DNA of 60,000 nt from Phoronis australis. Lineage: Eukaryota > Phoronida > Phoronidae. The stretch covers positions 64,001 to 124,000 of the forward strand of contig NMRA01000217.1 in NCBI GenBank assembly GCA_002633005.1, written 5' to 3'. The position numbers and the translations under genes are program-made. A model generated the notes under the pieces. It worked only from the letters and a program-made list of their open reading frames with translations. It was not told the origin of the DNA and did not search any database. This document shows, piece by piece, positions 1-11,700 of the stretch. The stretch's first letter is position 1; each line of letters opens with the position of its first letter.

Positions 1-311
1 GCCACCGGTAATTCAAAATGTGCAAAAATCCATGGTGTGTACTGTTTAAAGTCATTTCTTTCGCTTCATCATACTTAAAAACTTCGTAAAACATATTTTA
101 ACGCAACTTCGTTAAGTCGAAACTTCAGTCAAAACAATCAAGACATATCAAGGAAATGAGTTGTTTTAAAGTGCACGTACTTCTGCATATTACACATTTG
201 CAAAAATATATTGCAAACTTCTTTACATACTATTGGAGCAGATAACAGTTGTAGTCCCATATTGCATGGTCGAGCTAAAACCACCGATGTGGTACAAAGA
301 GTTCTGGCCGA

Positions 312-716
312 TTGCATGGAACTGTCCCAATAGGGACTCAATCACTCGCCTTCACATTTCACCCTATTTGTGGACTTCTAAAACACAGATTATTCATTAT
401 AATCATTTTAGTGGTGTTTTGTAATTATTACCAAGTCATTTTTGGCTTCAATACGCATCGAGAATAAACTCTGCGATAAATTCTCAAACTCATTTAACAT
501 AAATAGAATCTTTTCACGCAACGAAGCTAATTATTTTATTGATATAATGCGTCAGTTTTTCCACCAATCATTAGAAAATGTAATTAAGTAAAATAGGAGC
601 TTACAATTAAGATGAAGTGGCAGAATAATATAACATTTACTGAGTGAAGAAAGTGTATCGACGCGGTGGACATTGAGGGATTTCTGTAGACAGTTGAGTA
701 CTATTTCATGCAACGG
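312..716. mobile_element. Diverged MITE with long TIRs, third copy of the family at 14939 and 19239
   Basis: The left end (about 312-345) reads TTGCATGGAACTGTCCCAAT followed by AGGGACTCAATC. The right end (about 682-716) reads CAGTTGAGTACTATTTCATG followed by CAACGGGCC. These are inverted relatives of each other and match the ends of the two better copies at 14939-15352 and 19239-19666. The interior is too diverged to align by eye. It has no coding capacity: a small non-autonomous DNA transposon. Confidence 0.55.
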
Positions 717-1089
717 GCCAGTGAACTCTGCATGTATTTACATGTAGTCTTTCAGGGCTCGTAATCTATTAAAAAGCCAGCACATGAAAGGTCACGCATG
801 GACTGCGTTTCGTTACGCACGATATTCGCGAGTGAAACCTACTGTGATCACGTGCGAACACTAAGTAGCGTGATTTCGCCTAGCACTCAAAATTCTTGTA
901 CATTACTGAACGCAGCAGTGGCTTGTCGCGTGTCACTGAGATAAAGTTACGTGGAGCGAGAGACTTTTTGTTCGAACCATACAAAACCACGATACCGTAA
1001 CCCATGCGTAAAACCTTGATCGGTAGAACAACCTTCATAGTAAACAGGGTTGGAAGTCCATACATTGAAAGAGAAGAATTTACTGTCGT
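717..1089. other. Non-genic stretch, nothing recognised
   Basis: No open frame with family resemblance, no clear repeat structure and no RNA gene was seen between the MITE and the LINE remnant. Confidence 0.5.
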
Positions 1090-1798
1090 TCATATCCCAC
1101 TCATGTTGTACGTGTTGTCAGAATGCAATGCAAAATTAGTTTCCTCTTTATTGAAGGCTCAGAAGCAGGCGGCCAGACTTTTAGGTGTGCCTTTTGACAC
1201 TTCGTCAACTCGTATGTTTATAGACTGGGGTGGCTCCTATTGACAAATATTTTATATATAGGCGTTTGTGTATGATGCATAGGTGCTTTCACGGTAATAT
1301 ACCGACTTATTTATCTCGTAATCTCGTACTTGTTCGAAATAGCCACCAAATCAGGACAAGATTTTCTGCCTCAAACAATTTGGTTTTGCCCAGACACAGA
1401 ACATCGTTTTATTCTAAGTCCTTCTTTATTCAGACCATCAAACAGTGGAACAATTTGCCTAATAGTCTTAAGGATGCTGACTGTTATGATAACTTCAGAC
1501 ACAACCTCATCTGTTACCTGTGGTCGTCATAGCTGTCCCTCCTTTTTGTCTTTCAAATATATACCATAATTTTTTTTTATTTATTTATGCATTTATCTTT
1601 GTAAATCCAATTTGTAAATACTATTTTATATAATGTATCTTATTGTATTTTAATTTAATCTGTTTATCTAACTTAATTTAATTAGTTTAATTTCTTGCTG
1701 AAGAGGACCATGCTGGAAATTAGCCTTTGGCTAAAGCATATTTTACATTTATTGTATTTTTATCCTCTTTAAATAAAGTTTATCATTATTATTATTAT
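1090..1798 (+). mobile_element. 3' end of a non-LTR retrotransposon (LINE), frameshifted
   Basis: The frames covering 1090-1240 and 1230-1532 together encode the region downstream of a LINE reverse transcriptase. The first part contains LLKAQKQAARLLGVPFDTSS, and the second contains IKQWNNLPNSLKDADCYDNF, the usual 'W..LP..L....' ending of CR1/L2/Jockey-type ORF2 proteins. Reading passes from one frame to the other by a frameshift near 1225-1240, so the copy is dead. About 260 bp of AT-rich 3' UTR follow, with an AATAAA at about 1771 and a short (ATT)n tail at about 1785-1797, typical of clades that end in a microsatellite. The 5' part of the element is missing (5' truncation). Confidence 0.75.
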
Positions 1799-2062
1799 GT
1801 TAACCCACACGTCAAAATTAGGAACGCGAGAAGGCATTTGTCTGCAGAAATGATACGACTAATGTAATTGTAAGCATTAGCAAACTAAGGGCCCGTTCAA
1901 AGAAAACCGATTTAGCTAAGGCAAAAGGAATTTGACTTTGTTATTTTGCCCGCATACTCAGATGTCCATTTCGCTGAAACAGGGAAATTTGACCGACCTT
2001 CATCTCTGATTGAGCTGAATATTGGCTAGTACCACTTATGGAACAACTCCCCCCCCCGAAAC
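1799..2062. other. 3' flank of the CNBD2-like gene
   Basis: Downstream of the minus-strand stop codon. No AATAAA on the minus strand was found between the stop and the LINE tail. The first minus-strand candidate (ACAATAAATG) lies near 1747-1757, inside the LINE 3' region. Either transcripts end there or a variant signal is used. Confidence 0.35.
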
Positions 2063-2778
2063 TTACAGTGTCTGGGACCCCTGCAAATTAGCACCAACAT
2101 CGCCACGATGGTCATCCAACATGGAATTTTTCCTCTCCTTCATAGAAGCAACGTTCATGTGCCACGCTAGAATTCGTGCTTCGAGATCACTCATATCGCT
2201 CATGGTAGCGGGAGACATTCTGTAGTCTGAATTTTCACTACTTGAAGGTGTCTTTGGGGAGTTAGAATCGTAATAGGTAGCTTGATATTGTTCTAGAGCA
2301 CCAGTACCGCTACTTGGTGCCTCTAGTCTACTTTTGAGATGGCGGACACTGGGAACAGATCGAGGAGAACGTTCTTTACTCTGTCGAGAATCCTTTCCTT
2401 TGCCCCTCTCGCGTATCCTGTGAAACAGTGTGCCCGGAGCATACTGGTCTATCAAGGGACCCCTGATGGCGACCAATTGGTCTGAAGAGCGCTTGCCTAC
2501 AGTCTCCGGTTTTTCGTGCAACCACGTGTTCAAGTCGGGCACATTGCCGCAAAGCTTGTTAAATATCCGTGGCAATAAAGGAATTTCGTCATGAACACGA
2601 GCAATTCTACTTTCCAGTTTAAGTTTCACACACTCTTTCATTATGTCTAGTGTCTTCGACACCTTTTTCACGACCAATCGTTCAAAGTTTCGAGTATCAA
2701 GCACAAAGACTTCGGAGCTTTGAGAGCAGACGACAGTCTCTATGTACGTGTCTATTCCAGACACCACTTCAATGTCGC
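2063..2778 (-). CDS. CNBD2: CNBD2-like coding exon 8 (last; end of CNB fold 2 and C-terminal tail)
   Basis: The acceptor is CCTTTTGTAG before 2778, and the first two bases complete Gly398. The exon opens with DIEVVSGIDTYIETVV and SEVFVLDTRNFERLV, the last beta strands and C-helix start of a CNB fold. It continues with a charged region and then a tail rich in Ser, Pro, Arg and Lys (about residues 500-635, including RQSKERSPRSVPS and SSSENSDYRMSPATMSD), which looks disordered and phosphorylatable. The stop TAA is at 2063-2065. In this second fold the arginine expected in the phosphate-binding cassette is replaced (sequence around Tyr409-Glu411), so nucleotide binding is doubtful. Confidence 0.85.
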
Positions 2779-5700
2779 CTACAAAAGGAACAGGAAGTGC
2801 CAGATGGTATTAAGTGAAAAAAACATAAGCACAAGCATACATGTACTGTACAGTATCGTTAATACAAAGAGGGATGTAACGCGATACACAGACTAAATTG
2901 AACTATTCAAATGGTTCTCTGTCATTGAAACAGAATTAACGAGTTCAGCAGATATTTTCACGGGTTGGCCGTTACAATTATTACATTTCTATTGTTGCCA
3001 AGCATTTTTATTTTACTTTCGAATTTCAAGAAAAGATGGCCAGTTAACTGCTCGTCACTTCGTTGATTTTTCTCCCACATCGCGAAGCACATTTCCACAT
3101 TTGCTATGTCAAGACATTGACGTAGCACATTTCCCTTATATGTAAAACGCGACACTTGACGTTTGATGTAAACAAAACAATGGCGATTTCAAGCAGCAGG
3201 TAGATTAAGAGGCAACTGATGTTTAAAATTAGTAACAAAGGAATCGTGTATATTCTAAAATGCACTTGGAAATCTCTTTGGGAAATGACTGTGAGCGCAT
3301 GGGCATATTTATCATAAGTGATAGGAAGATTTGAAACTCTGTGGTGACTGAAACTCTGTGGTGACTACAGAGTTTTTCCTTCGCGCGTATTTCAGAAGTC
3401 TTAAACTTATTGACTTTTGACGGAAATTCCCTTTCAGAGGAAAGTGAATAATTCAGTAGTAGACGTTGCGAGAGGACACTTTCGTCAGGAGTTGTTTAAA
3501 AGATATTTTAGACGAGCGTTCGCGTTACATGCCTTTTAAGTTAGCTCGCTTTAAGTCCACACATAAACTTTTCATGAAACGGGGCCCAAATTATATTTGA
3601 TACAAATGACAAGACAAAATCTCAAAAAGGCTTCTACAGTTTTCTTAATTGTCGTTTCGTTACAGAACAGCACATCAAGCATAACAGCATTGTCCCAATA
3701 CAGTAAAGAACAAGGGCATGCGCGAACACCAAAACAACATGCAGATCAGCCGAGACACCCAAAAACCATTTGTTTTATCTTTCAACACTGCTGCCGATTC
3801 CTATAACTGGTTTTCCTTTTAACATGCGAACCCCATGCTGTTTGTTCCACACGTACCTACAACGTCTGGGCTGCCGATCAAGCAGATCTCGCGTGCCCTC
3901 TTGAAGGTTTTCAATTGGCTGTATTTGTCAGAACTAGCACTTCGTCGTTTGGTCATACTGCGGCTACTGGGGGGTCTGTCATTGTCTGGAGTCATCTTGG
4001 GAGCACGAACCACGCCTCCTGCCCTACAGGGTGACAGCATAGTAATTTTAGCATCGTAAAGTATAGTTGTACCTAAGATTTTTAACTGACAGAGGAATCG
4101 TGGATACAGAGTCTCCGAAGTGTCTAATTGGTTCTAGTTGACGACACAAAATTTCGAACGAATCAAGTTTATTTCTACATTGTCGGTATTCTTCTATTTA
4201 TTCACAGTGAGTCTCACGAAAAGAAATCCTGTTCTGTGTCGAAGCCCGTAAAATGCTTACTGGACCTTAAAACGGCGCCAAAGCACTCTTAATACAAGAA
4301 CATGTAATTAACTCTTAGAGACAAATGCGACGTCGGTAAACTCGGGAATTTCTTTTATTAAATTCACACCCTCGGAAACTAGTTTCGCATTATGCCTATG
4401 TTCTCGGTTCCTCCCTTGCATCCATTAACTTCTAAAACCGACCTCAGTCAAAGGAGTAGGGAATACTCAAGCTTACATGTACATGTACCAATAGGACGTT
4501 CACGGATAAAAATCTCCTTTGTCCTGGAGGCAGGAAAACACGTTGTAATAATGACCTCCTTTTAGTAATGTCGAAAAATATTGCCTTCACGGATACTTCT
4601 TAAGTTTATACAATTTTCTGCCCTCGAGTTGCAGCTCACGGCACAGCAGAAAAACTTCGCTTGCATTGTATGATCGAATAAAACTAATGCAGTCGAGAAA
4701 AAATACTCAAAAAACGTTAGGCATCAATTAATAACATGAGAAACTCCGACAGCGCGAAAACTATGCCAAAATACTCCGTGGCGGATGTTGCTGCTCTGTG
4801 GGCAAATACCGCGAGATTCAAATGTAGAGACCGTCCTATTGTGTTATTTTAGTTCCTTAAGTGTTTCCTTACTCATGATGAAAATCTTGCTGGTTTCCGG
4901 TGTTCTCATGCGGATGTCCCTCAAACAGGTGTGGAAACTGGGAGAGATGAAGACCTGGGTCCATCACCACTTTCCCCTGTCCTCTGAAAACATGATAAAC
5001 ACTGAAGACGCTTGCAACATAAGCATATTTACATGTACATGTATGTCCAGTGCCCAAAATATAACCGAGATGTGCTAACAAGCAAACGCGGAAAACGTGT
5101 CGGGTTCCATCGTCACAGCGTGATGAAAAGTTTATGCAACAGATTACGTTTACTTTCCAGATAAGAAACAAATTGTGTCCTGTCTCCCATGAACATTTTG
5201 TTTCTGTTCGACACTCGCTGACACTGTTCAATTTGGGAAGCCCTAAGAGTTTCGACTCCGAAAGTAGGGCTTGCTTTCGGAACATTTTACGAACATAGAC
5301 TCAAGGGTCCAGGTACCAGAAAAATAACAAAATGTATTTAATAATAGGAACTATACATTTAACAACAGTAGAAATGTCTTCGACTCCTCAACAAATCGAA
5401 GATATATTTTTCCTGGAAAGGCTTAGATACTTTCCAGGCATGATCTCTTCTTGAAGAATTAACTTTAGAGAAAGGGTGTTTGGTTCAGCCTTCTGTCCAA
5501 GAAACTAACTTTTGATTTACATCATATGCAGTGATAAAATCGTCTCAACTTGTTCCTACACGCCACTCAAAAGATGATTTCTGGACTAGGAACGGACAAT
5601 TCGCCACATCTTGAGATCAGACTCAACACGCTGTCTTGTCATGACGGACCACTTTACGCGGCCAGCATGATCTCAAGCGATAACAAACTCAGCTCTTTTC

Positions 5701-8700
5701 GAGTCCAGAAAACACATTCCTCGGAATGAACAAAAAGCTAAGACAAGTTTTAAGGCGAAAAGTGGTCTAAACCAAAAGATCTTTTCTTTAACGGGGTAAT
5801 CCGGAATTACTGCAGCTTGGTTAAAACATTGTAAGGTGCACCGACTGCACGTGAATAACTCCTTAGGCGAACTAATGTCGTCAAAGCGTTGGCACGCCAT
5901 CTACAGTCAATACGTTCGGGGCTTTCTTGTACTGGCCTTCAAAGCTTTTTGGTATCTCATAGCCGACGTACCTGTGGATGAAATATAGCGCTGAGACGGC
6001 ATCCCCTTGTTTGATTATATGAGTTTCGAAGTTAAGCTTTTCCTTCCTTAAACTCATCGCCATTTGGCGCTTGTACTTCACTGGCCATTTGCAGAAAAGT
6101 GGACACGAATCGATGAACTGTCGCCTCTCATTGAAGTCTTTTTCCTGGGCCGATCTGATGGATCTATCGTAAAGGTCCCGATTGACCACCAGAAGGTCAC
6201 ATGATCCGTCTGCTATAATGGAAGCGTTGCGAATGCAGTCTTTGCTGATCAAAGCAAGCTCTCCAAAACTTTTTCCAGCAGCTGAAACCATCAATAATCG
6301 AAGGACATTAGATTTTGTCTTGCCGCGAACTTCCAATACTGTTCCACCTCGATGACTTTAACAAAAACTTCACAAAACAACGTTTGGGAAAAGAAATAAT
6401 TCACATTGAGGGTTTCCTCATCTAGTTAGATTCGTATCAGCAAGTTCGAATTCGTAGCGGGGTAAAGCAATCTTTAAGACCGGAATAAAAATGTCCAATC
6501 ACATTGCACAAAATTAACACGTGTGCCTCTCAGTTGGTCAAACTTCGAGAGCAGAATCTTGAGTAATAGTATAGTGGACTCTGGATTTAACGCACGTGCA
6601 GGCATTAAAACGTCCACTGCAAGAAACATTGTTTAATTTGTAAAATCACCTGCTTTTGATCCCGTGCCCGGCCGGGAATCTCATTAACAATCTTATTAGC
6701 TTTTATCAGATTTTGGACACTACCAAAATCTACTGGTCCGTTCGTTGGTGCTGGCCTTAGTGTGATTCATCTCCCAATATTTTGCTCTAAACCGAGAATG
6801 TTAACAAGGTGACAGTGCCGCCATATTTATTCATTTTGCGAGTGGAGACCATATCTCATAGACGTATCCAGATATAGAATATTCTAATTGTTGACTTGGA
6901 CCCTCCTTTTTAAAAAAAAACCTTGATTCGACCCCTCCCCTTTCAAAAACTCCCGGACCCGACCCCTGTGTCTATCATGGTAAGGAATGACAGCAATATT
7001 AAGTGTGTCAACATTGATAAAAAACAACTCCAAGTTGTGCAATACGCAGATGGCACAGTGCTCCGTTTGGACGGCTCAAGTGGCGAGTCTTTGAAATGTT
7101 CTAGACACAAACCAAATATGGGAAAAACACAATGTGTGTGAATTGGTGTAAAAATTAATAATTCTCGTCTATGCTCAAATAAAGTCACGCTTCACCTTCT
7201 TGGGAATTCGATTCAGTGTCGATACATCTGAAACTGTCGGAAAAAACTAAATTAAACGAGGGATAATGACTTGGTCTAGAAGGTCATTAACTCTTCTTGG
7301 CGGAATTCCTGTAATTAAACCTATCTTGTTGCATAATATGGTTCATTTCCTCCTTGTTTTGCCATCGCCATGAAGTCAGACCATTAATAAAACGCCTTAA
7401 ACTAATATTGTTCACGTTTATTAGGCGTGGAAACAATGATAAAATTAAAAGAACTGAAATGATACAAAATTTTCACAAGTAGGTTGTAAAAGCATTCACA
7501 TTTAAAGTGTTACCTATCCTCCTTAGGCTATTCAGTTTTCACAAACGTCTTCCAACCAATGATGCGTTTTGAAAAAAAAATGCTTGGTCACACAGTAGAA
7601 CGTACATGTATTTTATGGTGGAGGTGCTTTTTACGATATGTTCACGAAACATTAATTATGGTCTGAAGTGTTCGCTTACTTCGCTCAACTACGGGGCACT
7701 GGAAATGATGTCGATTTTAACATCAATCCATTTGGTATGGCAACAACGTAACTGTTAATAAAGCAACAGTCTTACTAAGGAGCATATGGTGTACAAAGCA
7801 TTACTTACATTGAGGAGTTTCTCGACTCGGACGGACTTTTTATTGTCTTACGCGTCATCTTGTAAGATTTTACGATTTTAAGGACACTTGAGTGCAACTT
7901 CTATTTCAAGAAGATTAGAGAAATATGGAGTTTTCTGTAAGCCTAGTAAATTTCCTAAAACGTTAACAAATATTGCTAATAAACTAATATATTGCCAATT
8001 AATTGGAGGCATTTACAAAAAAAAAACAATCAGAGCTGAAGTGGTTTTTACAAATTGACGTTCTCTATTCATCTGAATGGTGGAGGCAAGTTTACCCTTG
8101 CTTCTTTAATTTTGCTCACAATTCGAGATTTAAGTGGTTTCAGAAAGACTTTCTTCATAGAATTATCGCCACAAACGACTTCCTGAACAAAAACTGAATT
8201 CCAAAGGACAATTTTTTCCACATTTTGTAAAAAACGAGAGAGAGAATATAACTCATCTTTACTGGGATTGTAACGTGACGAAAACTTTTAGATTACCTAT
8301 AACTCAATGTTTATTTTCAAAATCTTAAAAATTACTTATTCTCTCTTCGATGGATGTTTTCTTTGGCAAACACTAAGAATTGGCATGATAATAGAATCTG
8401 ATTGACTGAATTGTGTAAAGTATCACGTTTATTGCCGAAGGCTCAGAAACATTACTCTTTCAATAAAACTTTTTAGGATCGAATTACCACACTACAAGTA
8501 TACTATAAATGTCTTTCAAATCCTGATATAATTATATATTTATATCTGAAACTGTGAATAAGAAAAATTTTGAACAAGAAAAATTCATGGTCCTCTTCAT
8601 CTCTTCGGTTTCCTTGCTTATCAGCTATTGTTACGTTTACTTTCTGCTCTCGAAATGTGCGAGTACGAGTTTCGAATGTGTGAGCGCGTGCGTGTGTGTG

Positions 8701-11700
8701 AATGTGTCAGCTAATCGTACTATCCTTCATTTTTGTACAAGATAAACCATTAAAAAACTCAACTTGTAAAATCATGAGCTCACCACATAAAGTTTGACTT
8801 ACGTATCTGAGCAATGTAATTGCCAAACTTGGCCTTGTCTGCCGCTTTGCGAAGTCCATTCTTGGAGAAGAAAGACAGCTCGTTGTCGTCTGCTTTGTCT
8901 GCTGCCACTTCCGCCGGATCGTCAGCGTCCGACAAAGCATTGTTGATGTACACGTTAACTGAACCGCGCAACAGTACATAGAAGCTGCAAAAATCACAAG
9001 CATTTTAGTGCGCCAACCTACTGAATTCAAAAGTCTATACATGTACATCCGTTAATTTAACTGACCATCAACGAAACGTCACATCTGATCGGTCAAAGTT
9101 GTTGTTCATAGAAAGGCGAACACACAACATTCCCATTAGGACGTGTTGGACTAAAACTCAATTACACGTTTTTTTAATTAACTTAATGCACTTGAAAACA
9201 ATGAGAATCAAGGAAAACTGTCGTAAGATTAGAAAAATAAAAACGAGTCTTTAGACAGTGTTTTCACCTTTAGCTGCTACCGGGCTGTCAAGTGCGTGCA
9301 ATTCATATTGAACCGAAGAACGTTTCACATGGAATCATATTGAATTTTAACCTATTAAGCGCTCTCCCTTACTATTATGATCGGGGGTATTCACCGTTTT
9401 TTCTGCTGTTATAGATGGCATAGATAGTGTAGAGCCGGTATTACAGCAAACGATATTTTTTGTTTACTGCATCGCAGAGAATCGCAAAAGAAATGCTGTG
9501 AGACCATTCTTTGAGGCGATGTTAGTTATCTGTGAGCGAACGCACACTTCTTTGGAATGGAAAAGTAATAGACATTAAATTACCAGTCGCCCTTTTCACC
9601 TTGCTTGATGATGACGTCATTTTCATCACACGACAGAAACTGGCAGTTGCGAATGATGTCTTTTAAGGTGTCTATAAAATTCAGATAAAAGAATGAATTG
9701 AAAAAAAAACAACAAAAACACTCAAAATCGAAAGACGACACACGGCAGTAAACTACATGTACACATGGGGATTTTCTCTATAGCTGGCCAATAAAACGAA
9801 GGTAAGTTCCCGGCTGCCAAATGAACAAGAACACATTTTCATCTGATCCACAGGAGACATGGAGGACGGTAACCCCTTGGCCTTAGGATAGCGTTGTGAT
9901 AACGACAGTAGTCTCAAAGTTTCCCCGGACTGACGACGTAGTAGTTCAAGACCTACCAGGCAAGACAGAACGATCTAAGCATAACCTCGGCTGTTACAAG
10001 ATAAATTATTTTAGTAGTCGTATACAGTTTCATAATTCTTTAATCAATAACAGATTAATAAGGCAATCAGTTGCCCTGGTGCGTGAAATCAATCCGCAAG
10101 TATCGACAGCTCGCTGGTTCCCTGCGTGCTGCTAGCAGGTAGCAAGCACGCAGGCATCACTTTTTTAAGTGATTTTAATCACTTAAGAGGAAAATTTAAA
10201 AAAAAAATTAAAAATTTAAAAAAAAATAAAAATCGGGAATTTTTTACATCGGTGTTTCTGATTGGCTGGTCGAATTCTCAACAGGCAGCGCTTTGGCGCA
10301 AACAAACTGGCATCACTGATAGATGAAGTGTGTGGGCTGTTGTACAGACAAATCGGTGCTTAAAATTCATGTTGAAGAAATGTGAGGGATGTGCCCCACT
10401 ACGCGGGTCTGGACTTTGAAAACAGACGTAGCGTACTTGTCAGCGGGATTGCATTGTTTCTTTCCGGCACAGAACTTCTCCGGACTGAACAGGAATCCAA
10501 ACTTTGTACACGTGAAAACCGTGAATCGAAGACTAATAAAAAACTCGACCAGCGTTAGCACGCGGCCAAGAAGCGCGCGCTGCATAATGTACCGGCGGTC
10601 ATCGCAGACATTCAGTCGGGAACTATCTATTCATGAAACGGGTAACATAGCATCGGCAATCGACGATTGCGAGACCGGCAGCTACGCATTTGTCGGCGAG
10701 ATTTCGCCCTGGGATTTCAGCACAATTTTTTTAAGAAATGATCGTAATTTAACAACGAATTTCGATAGCAATGCATCACAATTTTGTAGAAAGTAAATAA
10801 TAATATTCTGCACGCTTTATCTTAGCACGTTAATGCATATAGTGAGCGTACGTTAAGTGAGTTGACCCAGAACAGGTGATTGTGCAGAGGCATTATCCTC
10901 AAAATTGCTCATTGGCTTGGTTCTGGTCCAGCGAAAACAATTTTTTTTCACTACCATCCGCCGTGGCGTATTTGTTACTGTTTCTTTCAAGGGAAATATT
11001 GTTGGGCAGTTTCCAAAATACGTTTTCTTGCCGCCCTCAAAATCAGCGCTGCATACTTTATGCTACGAAGTCGGAAAGAATTCATTAAAGGCGAATGCAA
11101 CCTTTTTCCATGTCATTTTGAGCTAAAATAAGGTTGGTTGGTTATCCTAGACATATTTTTCACTTAATTACAGCTTTTCGTAATTTTATTAATAACTCGT
11201 CCGCTTTTCCGGAAGTGACGTTTTAGGAGGCAAGCGCTTCCCGCCACGTGGTTTTGCGTTGAGCTTACTGTGCGAATCTGTTCTATTCTACTTTTGTTTT
11301 GTGCTATTTTTCACCAATTGTCGCCACCACTTTCCATCGGCGAGTATTCTGCGGCAAGATAGGTTAGTAGGGAACTCAACTGCGTTGGATTTAGGGATTG
11401 TTTAGTGTGTTGTAAGCTCAAAATGGCTGGAGTCGGTGACCCGTATCANGAAATTATTTAACTAATCACAATTGGTGTTTTTAACACCCCGAATCTTCCG
11501 GAAAATAGCTGTTACACTACGGTCACGCATCCGCTCACCCGGCGACTCAGTGAGTGACATATCGGTCTTACCGAAACAAATCTCGAACGTTTGTAGCAGA
11601 TGAGGCAACAAGTGCTAAACTAAATATTAAAACACGCTCTGCTTGACTGCTTGAGTTAATTTCTTTGGATACAATGCACACCTAGATCATTACATTTACT

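Noticed and set aside
4869-5285. 138-codon minus-strand frame as one exon
   Set aside because: Only the 111 nt after TTTTCAG (4983-4873) fit the gene's phase and fold; the rest is intron read through.
10389-10796. 135-codon plus-strand frame
   Set aside because: Lies across a repeat junction and overlaps the HIRAN-like minus-strand relic; its C-terminal part recurs only because the DNA is duplicated.
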